This document shows, piece after piece, positions 8,050 through 16,199 of a stretch of 30,712 nucleotides of DNA. The position numbers and the translations under genes are program-made. Below the pieces are notes generated by a model that ran no database searches, had not been told where the DNA came from, and saw only the letters and a program-made list of their open reading frames with translations. The stretch comes from Bacillota bacterium (lineage in GTDB: Bacteria; Bacillota; Clostridia; Lachnospirales; Lachnospiraceae): NCBI GenBank assembly GCA_023411215.1, contig JAEYOY010000033.1, forward strand, positions 1-30,712. Reading direction: 5' to 3'. Numbering within the stretch: position 1 is the first letter of the stretch; each line of letters opens with the position of its first letter.

Positions 8050-8240
8050 GTGTGAAGGAAAAGCATCTTCACACAGGAAGAACTGCGAAGTTCGCCCATT
8101 GGAGCGAACTCCTTGTTCTTCCAGGCTGTGTAGCGCATAATTCAGATTCAGAAGTTTGTGCCTGTGTCACCAAAGTGTGTAACGTCTCTCATGCGAGATG
8201 TTACACACTTGGCACAAACTATCACAAAGGGTAGGAATGT
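8050..8240 (+). repeat. Modular palindromic repeat, copy A
   Basis: Begins 3 bases after the recG stop. Module 1: hairpin GTGTGAAG/CTTCACAC (8050-8057, 8067-8074). Module 2: 47-base imperfect palindrome 8076-8122, outer stem GGAAGAAC/GTTCTTCC, inner stem AGTTCGC (8089-8095)/GCGAACT (8104-8110), loop CCATTGGA or part of it. Module 3: long hairpin AGTTTGTGCC (8153-8162)/GGCACAAACT (8211-8220) enclosing AAGTGTGTAAC (8173-8183)/GTTACACACTT (8200-8210), then a tail near CAAAGGGTAGGAATGT. Related copies occur at 12626, 17527, 27422 and 27336. No protein-coding content is apparent; the first hairpins may also end recG transcription. Confidence 0.85.
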
Positions 8241-8292
8241 ATTGGAACACGAAGGGCTAGCAAGTTAAGTGTATACTTAGCTTAAAGTATTC

Positions 8293-8346
8293 TTAAGAAA
8301 TAAATGGTAATTAGTACTTTCTTAATCATGGATTTTCGCTTATACT
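8293..8346 (+). promoter_or_regulatory. Possible promoter with dyad before the glycan genes
   Basis: The -10 candidate is TATACT (8341-8346) with a weak -35 TTTCTT (8318-8323), 17-base spacer. The -35 overlaps the right arm of a perfect 8-bp inverted repeat, TTAAGAAA (8293-8300)/TTTCTTAA (8318-8325), which could be an operator. The rest of 8240-8420 shows nothing else. Confidence 0.4.
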
Positions 8347-8420
8347 AGATAGAAGAATTTCTACGATTAACATAACATTGTAAGATAGCTTCCTACAATT
8401 CGCACATAAAGAGGTAAGGC

Positions 8421-9398
8421 ATGGAGAAGATGGAGAAAGTCATTGGTCAAAACAGAACAGCACAGTCAAGTTTGTCTGTTGTAATTCCTGTTTATCAGGA
8501 GGCAAGTCATATACGAGGTTCTATTGCAGTCATAGAGAAGGTATTGTTGGACAATCAAATACCTTATGATTTTGTGCTTGTTGATGATGGCTCCAAGGAT
8601 AGTACTTGGTGGGAACTGAAAGATATGGCGGAAAGCAATGAACATATCAATGCACTTCGCTTAAGCCGTAATTTTGGCAAAGAATCCGCTCTATGTGCCG
8701 GGCTTGAGTTTGCCGAAGGAGATATGGTTCTTGTGATGGACAGCGATCTTCAGCATCCCCCCACTCTGATTCCCGAGATGGTTAAAGCCTGGAGGGAAGA
8801 GGGCTGTGATGTGGTGGAGGGTGTGAAAAGCTCCAGAGGGAAAGAGAATTATTTTTATAAAATATGTGCAAAGTTTTTCTACTATGTAATATATAAAACA
8901 GCAGATATTAATCTGGGGAAGGCCTCAGATTTTAAATTGATGGATCGTAAGGTTGTGGAGGCATGGAAAGAGATGCCGGAGAGAGCAACCTTCTTTCGAG
9001 GAATGTCTGCCTGGCTTGGTTTTGACCGGAAGCAGATCTGTTTTGATGTGGCCGATAGGATCAACGGCAAGACAAAGTGGTCCATCATAAGGTTAATGCG
9101 TCTTGCAATCAATGCAATCACCTCGTATACCTCGGTACCTTTGCATTGTATTACGGTTCTTGGAATACTTATGTTTATCGGAGCTATTATATTGGGAATA
9201 CAGACCCTTTATATGTATTTTTCACATAAAGCACTGAGTGGTTTTACTACTGTGATTTTATTGCAGCTGATCATCGGTAGCTCTATTATGATCAGCTTAG
9301 GTATGATTGGTATCTATCTTACCAAGATATATAAAGAAGTTAAGTCCAGACCGAGATATCTGGTATCAAACTGTATCAGAGGCGGTGAGAAGAAATGA
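8421..9398 (+). CDS. Polyprenyl-phosphate glycosyltransferase (GT2)
   Basis: A 325-residue membrane-anchored family 2 glycosyltransferase of the GtrB/DPM1 type, expected to move a sugar from a nucleotide sugar to undecaprenyl phosphate on the cytoplasmic face. Seen: VVIPVYQEA (20-28), the VDDGSKD motif (54-60), the metal-binding DSD (107-109) in DSDLQHPP, the acceptor-region GKASDFKLM and GKTKWS, and two C-terminal membrane segments (about 237-262 and 272-300). The ATG at 8421 follows GAGG about 8 bases upstream. The stop overlaps the next ATG by 4 bases, so it is coupled to the GT-C-like protein that presumably uses its lipid-linked sugar. The donor sugar cannot be told from sequence. Confidence 0.9.
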   Translation: MEKMEKVIGQNRTAQSSLSVVIPVYQEASHIRGSIAVIEKVLLDNQIPYDFVLVDDGSKDSTWWELKDMAESNEHINALRLSRNFGKESALCAGLEFAEGDMVLVMDSDLQHPPTLIPEMVKAWREEGCDVVEGVKSSRGKENYFYKICAKFFYYVIYKTADINLGKASDFKLMDRKVVEAWKEMPERATFFRGMSAWLGFDRKQICFDVADRINGKTKWSIIRLMRLAINAITSYTSVPLHCITVLGILMFIGAIILGIQTLYMYFSHKALSGFTTVILLQLIIGSSIMISLGMIGIYLTKIYKEVKSRPRYLVSNCIRGGEKK

Positions 9399-11473
9399 TA
9401 GGTCTGCTTTATATCTTACTTTCCTTCGGCTTGGGTTGGGCTATCTGTGACTTTGCATTTCCAAGGCTTGGGAATATCGTTGATACAGATTGCCTGAAGC
9501 GGAGAATATCCGTTAGTCCTTATATTATCCTATTCCCTGCCTGGTATGTAATAGGAACATTAGCACTGACCTGGACAACATATCTTGCTGCATATCTGAA
9601 CCGAGATGCTGCTGAGCCGTTATTTTTGGCTAATATGATTGCTATGCCGCTTGCACTGATCATCATGGTAGGTACATTCTTATTTAGAAAGCGACATACC
9701 TCGACTGGCAGCGTTCCTTTCCTCTGTAAGGATAGAAAAGCTGTGATACTAGAATTGTTGTTGTTGATTGCAATTATTTTATTAGCAAATGTATTAATGT
9801 GGTTGACTTTCTTTGTAAATGGTGAGAATTTGTATGTTGGTGTATCTGTGTTCAGTGATTTCTCACCCCATGTCGGTATGATACGATCCTTTTCTTATGG
9901 TAATAATTTTCCGACGACTTATCCTCATTATGCTGGCGAGGATATTAAATACCATTTTATGTTCCAGTTTCTTGCTGGTAACCTGGAATACTTAGGCCTT
10001 AGAATTGATTATGCGTTTAACCTGCCAAGTATCTTAAGCTTCATCAGCGCATTCCTTCTGCTTTATCTGTTGGCAGTTAAAATCAGCGGTAAGCTTGGAG
10101 CCGGTGTCCTGGCATGTTTCTTTTTTGCCTTTCGAAGCTCCAAGACACTCTTCATCTACCTGACAGAGCTTCCGAAGGGGACAAGCATCTGGAAAGCTTT
10201 ATCAGAGAATACTAATTTTATCAGCAGTACGCCCAATGAGGAATGGGGCTTATGGAATCTGAATGTATATTGTAATCAACGCCATCTGGCCTTTGGATTG
10301 ACCGTAATGTTTCTCATATTATTGCTGTTTCTTCCGCATCTATATGATATGTTCGAGGATATCAAGAACTTTTATATGGAGACAAGGGAACATAGAAGGA
10401 GGTATAATAAGAGCTTTCTTAAAAAGCTGGTAGGGGGCCTTCGGGTTATATTCTTTACAAAGCAGGGCTGGGAGATAAGAGATCTACGGACAGCTGTGTT
10501 CTCAGGCTTATTACTTGGAAGCCTTTCCTTCTTTCACGGAGCAGCTGTTATTGGAGTATTAACCATATTATTCATAATGGCGATTATATCAAGAAGACGT
10601 CTTGAATATGTAATTATGGCGCTGCTTGCGATAGGGTTATCTATGCTACAGACGAAATTCTTTATTCATGGTTCAGCAGTGACAACGCAGTTCTTGTTTG
10701 GTTTTATTGCAGAGAATAAGACTCTGTTTGGTGTGTTATCCTATTTAGAACGATTATTGGGAATCCTACCGTTGCTATTAATTGTGGCACTTTGCCTGGA
10801 AAAGGGAGCAAACCGATATCTGTTATTAGCCTTTACAGCTCCTCTTTTATTTGCCTTTACCATCTCCTTAACGATAGATGTAACTGTGAATCATAAATAC
10901 ATCATGATGAGCTGTATATTGCTAGGGATCGTTGCAGCAATGGTTATTATGAAGCTCTTCGAGCGAAAGGAATGGATATCAGGTTTTGTGGGAGTGATGT
11001 TGATCTTCTTGTTGACGGCGACAGGAATTTATGATTTTATAACGGTTCTGCAAAAGAATACACCGGAATCAGCTGTCATACTTGATCTGGATCATGAATT
11101 AACCGCTTGGATTAATGAGAATAGTAGATCACAGGATATCTTCCTGACCTCGAATTACTCAATTAATCAGGTTGTTCTCGGTGGTGCAATGCTGTATGAA
11201 GGCTGGCCTTATTTCCCCTGGTCTGCAGGTTATGATACCGATTACCGCACCGCTCAGGTGAAGCTGATGTATGAGGCGAAGACATCAGAGGAGCTGAGGG
11301 AGCTAGTTAAGGAGAATAACATTCGGTATATTATTGTTGATAACGACAATCGAAGCAGTGAAGAGTATTACGTCAATGAAGAGAATATAAGCAGTACCTT
11401 TGAAAGTGTCTATACCATAGGGGAAGATGAATGGAAGACCACTATCTATGATACTCAAAAGCCCGTACGATAG
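9395..11473 (+). CDS. GT-C-like polytopic membrane protein
   Basis: A 692-residue integral membrane protein with about a dozen hydrophobic segments and a soluble C-terminal domain (about 560-692). An acidic loop near residues 148-190 holds SDFSPHVGMIRSF and GEDIKYHFMFQFLAGN, resembling the catalytic first loop and the LNYYYVGQY motif of the DUF2298 protein encoded at 13809. The tail has AWINEN and later YIIVDND, again parallel to that protein. I read it as a GT-C-fold glycosyltransferase using a polyprenyl-phosphate sugar outside the membrane. The ATG overlaps the end of the GT2 gene (ATGA), implying coupled translation and a working pair. glf follows after 45 bases. Acceptor and linkage unknown. 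Confidence 0.75.
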   Translation: MIGLLYILLSFGLGWAICDFAFPRLGNIVDTDCLKRRISVSPYIILFPAWYVIGTLALTWTTYLAAYLNRDAAEPLFLANMIAMPLALIIMVGTFLFRKRHTSTGSVPFLCKDRKAVILELLLLIAIILLANVLMWLTFFVNGENLYVGVSVFSDFSPHVGMIRSFSYGNNFPTTYPHYAGEDIKYHFMFQFLAGNLEYLGLRIDYAFNLPSILSFISAFLLLYLLAVKISGKLGAGVLACFFFAFRSSKTLFIYLTELPKGTSIWKALSENTNFISSTPNEEWGLWNLNVYCNQRHLAFGLTVMFLILLLFLPHLYDMFEDIKNFYMETREHRRRYNKSFLKKLVGGLRVIFFTKQGWEIRDLRTAVFSGLLLGSLSFFHGAAVIGVLTILFIMAIISRRRLEYVIMALLAIGLSMLQTKFFIHGSAVTTQFLFGFIAENKTLFGVLSYLERLLGILPLLLIVALCLEKGANRYLLLAFTAPLLFAFTISLTIDVTVNHKYIMMSCILLGIVAAMVIMKLFERKEWISGFVGVMLIFLLTATGIYDFITVLQKNTPESAVILDLDHELTAWINENSRSQDIFLTSNYSINQVVLGGAMLYEGWPYFPWSAGYDTDYRTAQVKLMYEAKTSEELRELVKENNIRYIIVDNDNRSSEEYYVNEENISSTFESVYTIGEDEWKTTIYDTQKPVR

Positions 11474-11518
11474 AACTTGAACATGATAAATATATTAATG
11501 TAGCAGAGGAGAATTGAC

Positions 11519-12622
11519 ATGAATTTTAAGTATGTAGTCGTTGGTGCCGGACTAGCCGGCTTAACTATGGCGGAGCGGATCGCAAATGATTTGGATGAGA
11601 AGGTTCTGGTGATTGAGAAACGTAATCACATTGGAGGAAATGTGTATGATTCCTATAATGATGACGGTATTCTCATACACAATTACGGACCCCATATCTT
11701 TCATACCAATGATAAAGAGGTGTATGAATATCTTTCCCGTTTCACAAAATGGAATGACTTCTGGCACAGAGTACTCACCTTTGTGGATGGTAACCTGGTG
11801 CCGATGCCGATTACTGTAGAGACAATAAATAAGCTTTATAATTTAAATCTGGATTGTTCCCAGGTAGAGGGTTTTCTGAAGAAACAGGCGGTAGATATCA
11901 AGGAAATCAAGACCAGCAAGGATGTAGCCTTAAGTAAGGTCGGACCGGACATCTATGAGAAGATATTTGAGAGCTATACGAAGAAGCAGTGGGGGATTGA
12001 TCCAAGTGAGCTGGATACCTCCGTTATCTCGCGAATTCCGATCCGCTTAAATCGTGATACCAGATATTTTGCAGATCGATACCAGGGAATGCCTGCTCAG
12101 GGCTATACCAAGCTATGCGAGAAGCTGATTGCGAATAAGAACATTAAGCTTTTGTTGAATACTGATTATAGAGAGGTAATGAAGGATATTACCTATGATA
12201 CGTTGATCTATACCGGTGCTACCGATGAATACTATGACTTTAAGTATGGCAAATTATCCTACCGAAGTGTGAACTTTGTCTTCGAGACGTACGACCAGGA
12301 GAAATTCCAGGAGGCGCCCGTAGTCAATTATCCAAATGATTATGACTATACGAGAATAACGGAATACAAACAGCTAACCTGGCAGCAGCATCGAAAGACC
12401 ACGATCAGCAAAGAGTTTCCCTGTGATGAAGGAGAGCCCTATTATCCTTTTCCGACGAAGGAGTGCAAGGCACAATATGCACTTTATGAGGAGGATATGA
12501 AGAAGGAAGAGAAGGTGATATTCTTAGGAAGACTAGCGGAATATCGCTATTATAATATGGATGGTGTAGTGAGAAGAGCTTTAGATGTCTATGAGACAAT
12601 TAAAACAAGGAACGCTAAGTAG
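11519..12622 (+). CDS. glf: UDP-galactopyranose mutase
   Basis: A 367-residue cytoplasmic FAD enzyme that interconverts UDP-galactopyranose and UDP-galactofuranose, the donor for galactofuranose-containing glycans. Seen: Rossmann FAD motif GAGLAG (9-14), IEKRNHIGGN with downstream GPHIFHT, the substrate-region FWHRV and PMPIT, EKIFESYTKKQWG, and the C-terminal FLGRLAEYRYYNMD. Length is that of bacterial Glf. The start has AGAGGAG about 7 bases upstream. It is placed directly after the GT2/GT-C pair, which suggests that the island makes a galactofuranose-containing polymer; no obvious galactofuranosyltransferase of the GlfT type is present in the window. A hairpin that begins repeat copy E follows the stop. 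Confidence 0.97.
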   Translation: MNFKYVVVGAGLAGLTMAERIANDLDEKVLVIEKRNHIGGNVYDSYNDDGILIHNYGPHIFHTNDKEVYEYLSRFTKWNDFWHRVLTFVDGNLVPMPITVETINKLYNLNLDCSQVEGFLKKQAVDIKEIKTSKDVALSKVGPDIYEKIFESYTKKQWGIDPSELDTSVISRIPIRLNRDTRYFADRYQGMPAQGYTKLCEKLIANKNIKLLLNTDYREVMKDITYDTLIYTGATDEYYDFKYGKLSYRSVNFVFETYDQEKFQEAPVVNYPNDYDYTRITEYKQLTWQQHRKTTISKEFPCDEGEPYYPFPTKECKAQYALYEEDMKKEEKVIFLGRLAEYRYYNMDGVVRRALDVYETIKTRNAK

Positions 12623-12625
12623 ATA

Positions 12626-12800
12626 GATTGAAAAATTATAAGATTTTTCAATCGGCAAATTTGTGCCGCCACCCAAATTCGCGGTGCCTTGGCAGCATGG
12701 ATGATTAGTGTGAAATATAATTTTCACACTACTATGTTTGTGACTGCGTCACCAGAGCGTAAACACTCGCACAAGCTAATTCAAAGAGCAGGCATGTTAG
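12626..12800 (+). repeat. Modular palindromic repeat, copy E (divergent)
   Basis: Begins 4 bases after the glf stop. A perfect 11-bp hairpin, GATTGAAAAAT (12626-12636)/ATTTTTCAATC (12643-12653), replaces the first module. The 47-base core is not recognisable. A second hairpin, AGTGTGAAA (12707-12715)/TTTCACACT (12722-12730), then a GTTTGTG...CACAAGCTAATTCAAAG stretch and the tail GCAGGCATGTTA match module 3 and the tail of copies B and C. The first hairpin may terminate glf. This copy supplies the spurious N-terminal reading frame before the next gene. Confidence 0.65.
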
Positions 12801-12862
12801 TTAAGGATAATATGCGTTTATCGGGAGAATTTGTGGATAAAAGGATTGATGGAGGAACTAAG

Positions 12863-13567
12863 GTGGATAAATTATATATTGTTATTCCTGCCTATAATGA
12901 GGAGGCAAATGTTGATAAGGTAATCAAGGATTGGTATCCGATCGTAGAGAAAATCGGTAACGGCAGTAAGCTGGTGATTATTGATGATGGCAGTAAGGAC
13001 AAAACCTATTCTATTATGCAGCAGCATGCTGCGAATTTACCGGCTTTTGAACCAATCACCAAGCCAAACGGAGGACATGGTGCAACGGTGCTCTATGGCT
13101 ACCATTATGCGATAAACGCCGAGGCGGATTATGTCTTTCAGACAGATTCAGACGGCCAGACCTTACCGGAGGAATTTTGGCCTTTCTGGAAGCAGAGAAG
13201 CGCCTATGATATGTTGATCGGACATAGAAGAGGGAGACAGGATGGCTTCTCCCGCATCATTGTAACGAAAACGTTGAAATTTGTACTATGGCTTTGCTTT
13301 CATGTTAGTATTACCGACGCCAATACCCCGTTCCGATTGATGAAAGCGACTACATTGAAGGAACAGTTGAAACAGGTACCTGAGGGTTTTAATTTATCCA
13401 ATGTTATGATATCCGTAATTTACGCACGGAAGAAACTATCGGTAAAATATATACCAGTAACCTTCCGGCCTAGACAAGGTGGTGTAAATTCCATCAATAT
13501 GAAGAAAATTATTCGGATTGGTAAACAGGCTTTTATTGACTTTAGAAGGATAAACAAGAATTTGTAA
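12863..13567 (+). CDS. Soluble family 2 glycosyltransferase
   Basis: A 234-residue GT2 enzyme without membrane segments. It opens MDKLYIVIPAYNEEANV and shows IIDDGSKDKT (39-48), GGHGATVLYGY, the metal-binding DSD (95-97) in QTDSDGQT, and NTPFRLM, as in DPM1-like polyprenyl-phosphate glycosyltransferases. The start is the GTG at 12863 because GGAGG (12851-12855) is 7 bases upstream and the conserved fold starts here; an ATG at 12812 with a weak AAGGA is the alternative, and the frame open back to 12689 is repeat sequence. The stop codon lies inside the outer stem of the cloverleaf element. The next gene is a DUF2298 GT-C-like protein, so this GT2 probably makes its lipid-linked donor. Confidence 0.87.
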   Translation: MDKLYIVIPAYNEEANVDKVIKDWYPIVEKIGNGSKLVIIDDGSKDKTYSIMQQHAANLPAFEPITKPNGGHGATVLYGYHYAINAEADYVFQTDSDGQTLPEEFWPFWKQRSAYDMLIGHRRGRQDGFSRIIVTKTLKFVLWLCFHVSITDANTPFRLMKATTLKEQLKQVPEGFNLSNVMISVIYARKKLSVKYIPVTFRPRQGGVNSINMKKIIRIGKQAFIDFRRINKNL

Positions 13568-13706
13568 CTATTCAGAACAGCAGTAATATTTAGAAATAGG
13601 ACTTGAATGCTTGCATTCAAAGGACTATTTCTAAATATTACAGTTGGGTTGACCCAAACAGCTCGTAAATCCTGCGGATTTACGAGCCTGTTCTGAATAG
13701 TTACAA
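13562..13706. repeat. Cloverleaf-like palindromic element
   Basis: 145 bases folding as one closing stem around three hairpins. P1: perfect 19-bp, 13562-13580 with 13688-13706. P2: perfect 17-bp, 13583-13599 with 13625-13641, topped by TTGAATGC (13603-13610)/GCATTCAA (13613-13620). P3: TTGGG/CCCAA (13644-13648, 13653-13657). P4: perfect 12-bp GCTCGTAAATCC (13661-13672)/GGATTTACGAGC (13676-13687). It is not a tRNA: stems are too long and no tRNA consensus is present. P1 includes the stop codon of the upstream glycosyltransferase gene. A mobile palindromic element or structured RNA are both possible. Confidence 0.85.
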
Positions 13707-13719
13707 GCGTTACTTTGCT

Positions 13720-13736
13720 CAGAACAGTGGTAATAT
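13720..13736 (+). repeat. Partial copy of the cloverleaf left arm
   Basis: CAGAACAGTGGTAATAT matches CAGAACAGCAGTAATAT (13573-13589) at 15 of 17 positions. It starts 14 bases after the element ends and lacks the rest of the structure. Confidence 0.55.
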
Positions 13737-13808
13737 CCCAAAGTTTGCGAAGCTAATTATTAATGATTTGTACAGTAATTTATATTAAACGTAGAGGGAA
13801 GTAAGAGC

Positions 13809-16124
13809 ATGAAGAAGATAGCGTATTCAATAATTGCAATAATTCTTTTATTCATAGGAAGGTGGATGCTGCGGGAAGATTATATTCCGTTCTTGCAGTG
13901 GTGGGCAGTGGTTGCAGGAATCGGAATTATTTTTCTCCCGTTAACTACAATATTATTTGCCAACTTTCATGATAAGGGTTATTTGTTTTCGAAGGCAATC
14001 GGAATTGCGGTTACCGGATACTTGATGTGGCTATTATCCTCCCTTCATCTGATGAAGTTTACCACGACCTCCAGTATTCTGTGCATCGTAATCTGTTTCA
14101 TCCTAAACGGTATTCTGCTTCTATGGCTTAGCAAGAAGAGAACATCACCAGTGGATTATTCGGCAATATTGGGAAGAGGAGGGGTATTGGATACCGTAAT
14201 AGTCGAGGAACTCTTGTTCTTTACCGTGTTTCTTCTCTTTACTTATATTCGTTGTTTTAAACCAGAGGCTTATGGAACAGAGAAATTCATGGATTATGGC
14301 TTTATGACAAGCATGATGCGTAGTGATTATATGCCGCCGCAGGATTTCTGGTTTTCCGGAACGAAGTTGAATTATTATTATGTCGGACAATATTTGGCCA
14401 CCTATCTTACCAGAATTTCCTTTGTAGAGGTATCCAATGCCTATAATCTTATGCTAATGATGATTGGAGCCTTTACTTTTGTTCTACCATATTCGATCAT
14501 ATATAATGTGACACGTCGGTTTCTGGTAGATCAGGAGAAGAAGAGAAGGTTTCTTCCCGCACTGAGCGGTCTGTTAGCGGGAGCTGGAGTCTGTATTGCG
14601 GGTAATATGCATTATCCAACTTTCCGCTGGCTGGAGCCTGCCGCAAGAAAATTCTTTGGGATTGAGGCAAGCGATAAAAAGTATTGGTTCCCGGACGCTA
14701 CCAGATTTATTGGGTATCATCCTGAGACCTCAGATAAGACTATCCATGAATTCCCGGCTTACTCCTTTGTGCTTGGAGATCTGCATGCACATGTAATTAA
14801 TATCTTTTTTGTATTGACGGTCCTTGGATTACTGTTCGCATGGTTGTCAGGAAGAGATAGCATTAAGGAGCAGCACCCCACAGTAATCAGGGAGGTATTT
14901 CATCCGGCTATTATTTTAATAACCTTTTTTATCGGACTTTTCCATACAACAAACTTTTGGGATTTTCCGATTTATGTTGTTGTTTCAGGTGGAATTATTC
15001 TATTTTCCAACCTTATTGTATATAATTTTAAAAGTAAAGCATTATGGTTAACAGGCTTACAGGGAATCTTTGTACTTGCAGCTTCTTCTTTGGTATGTCT
15101 CCCCTTTACCATGAATTTTGATCAGATTTCAACCAACATCCGTCTGACCGTTGCACGAACCCCCATGAATCAAATGATCATATTGTGGGGATTGCCTGTT
15201 TTTGTAGTAGTATGCTTCATAGGAGCTTTGATTTCTAATCATAAAAGAACCGGGAAAAGTAAAGGTGCTATGATAGACATAGAGCAAGAGAATGAAGATG
15301 TCAAGGTTGAGCATAAAAAAAGACAACCTGTTCTCTTTCACTTTCTAACATCCATGAAGTCGTCCGATTTGTATATTATGGTACTTGGATTGTGTGCAAT
15401 TGGTCTTATTCTGATACCGGAAGTTATCTATGTAGAAGATATCTACTCCGGTGATTATAAGCGTGCTAATACGATGTTTAAGCTTACTTACCAGGCATTT
15501 ATCATGTTTGGTTTATGTTTTGGATATATACTTTTAAGACTTTTATGTTATGGCAGGACACTTCGTCAAAAATGGCTGGCAGGAATCGGACTGGTACTTT
15601 TCCTGATATCGATCACTTATTGTCAGAATGCAGTGAATTCCTGGTATGGTAATATTTTTGATCGTTCTGGTTATAAAGGCTTGGATGCCACAGCATTTAT
15701 GGAAAGCACTATGCCGGATGATGATCTGGCAATCGCTTGGTTGAACGAGAATGTATCGGGAAATCAAGTTGTTCTGGAGGCAAATGGGGACAGTTATACC
15801 GATTATCAGAGAGTATCTGTTATGACGGGACTAGTAACACCTCTTGGCTGGCGTTCCCACGAGTGGCTTTGGAAGGGTGACCCCTCTCTATTGGATGCCC
15901 GTGCTAAGGATATCGAGACCATCTATACCTCCTTCGATGAGGAGGAAGTGTTGGCTCTGATTGATAAGTATCATATTTCTTATATCTACGTAGGCAAACT
16001 CGAACAGGAAAAATACGAAATGATTAATCATGAATTACTCAGGAGGCTTGGAAATGTGGTATTTTCCAGCCCTGTAACGCAGGATAAGTCCTATGAGACT
16101 TATATAGTCAAAGTAAATTACTAA
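13809..16124 (+). CDS. DUF2298 (Chlor_Arch_YYY) membrane protein
   Basis: A 771-residue polytopic membrane protein of the DUF2298 family, a group with GT-C-like topology. About a dozen hydrophobic segments are interrupted by a soluble loop with FWFSGTKLNYYYVGQY (the tyrosine-rich YYY motif), HEFPAYSFVLGDLHAHVIN, and TTNFWDFPIY, all hallmarks of the family. The C-terminal soluble part (about 635-771) has AIAWLNEN, GWRSHEWLW and YIYVGKLE, and parallels the tail of the protein at 9395. An acidic/basic insert lies near 475-510. The ATG at 13809 follows AGAGGGAAG. Inferred role: transfer of a lipid-linked sugar outside the membrane, supplied by the preceding GT2. No biochemical function is established for DUF2298 that I can confirm. 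Confidence 0.85.
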   Translation: MKKIAYSIIAIILLFIGRWMLREDYIPFLQWWAVVAGIGIIFLPLTTILFANFHDKGYLFSKAIGIAVTGYLMWLLSSLHLMKFTTTSSILCIVICFILNGILLLWLSKKRTSPVDYSAILGRGGVLDTVIVEELLFFTVFLLFTYIRCFKPEAYGTEKFMDYGFMTSMMRSDYMPPQDFWFSGTKLNYYYVGQYLATYLTRISFVEVSNAYNLMLMMIGAFTFVLPYSIIYNVTRRFLVDQEKKRRFLPALSGLLAGAGVCIAGNMHYPTFRWLEPAARKFFGIEASDKKYWFPDATRFIGYHPETSDKTIHEFPAYSFVLGDLHAHVINIFFVLTVLGLLFAWLSGRDSIKEQHPTVIREVFHPAIILITFFIGLFHTTNFWDFPIYVVVSGGIILFSNLIVYNFKSKALWLTGLQGIFVLAASSLVCLPFTMNFDQISTNIRLTVARTPMNQMIILWGLPVFVVVCFIGALISNHKRTGKSKGAMIDIEQENEDVKVEHKKRQPVLFHFLTSMKSSDLYIMVLGLCAIGLILIPEVIYVEDIYSGDYKRANTMFKLTYQAFIMFGLCFGYILLRLLCYGRTLRQKWLAGIGLVLFLISITYCQNAVNSWYGNIFDRSGYKGLDATAFMESTMPDDDLAIAWLNENVSGNQVVLEANGDSYTDYQRVSVMTGLVTPLGWRSHEWLWKGDPSLLDARAKDIETIYTSFDEEEVLALIDKYHISYIYVGKLEQEKYEMINHELLRRLGNVVFSSPVTQDKSYETYIVKVNY

Positions 16125-16199
16125 ACGAGCTTTTCGTCACTCCGGGAAAAGCAAATATTCATAAGAGAAGTAGGTGAATGAGTTATAAGGAGTGTCATT

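Noticed and set aside
7989..8234. 81-codon plus-strand reading frame after recG
   Set aside because: It overlaps the recG end in another frame and then reads through the palindromic repeat; no ribosome site and no family resemblance.
8050..8240. CRISPR array or insertion sequence in the repeats
   Set aside because: Copies are kilobases apart without regular spacers, and no transposase gene or clear terminal inverted repeats accompany them.
13562..13706. tRNA or tmRNA because of the cloverleaf shape
   Set aside because: Stems are 12-19 bp, there is no TTC loop, CCA end or anticodon-arm geometry.
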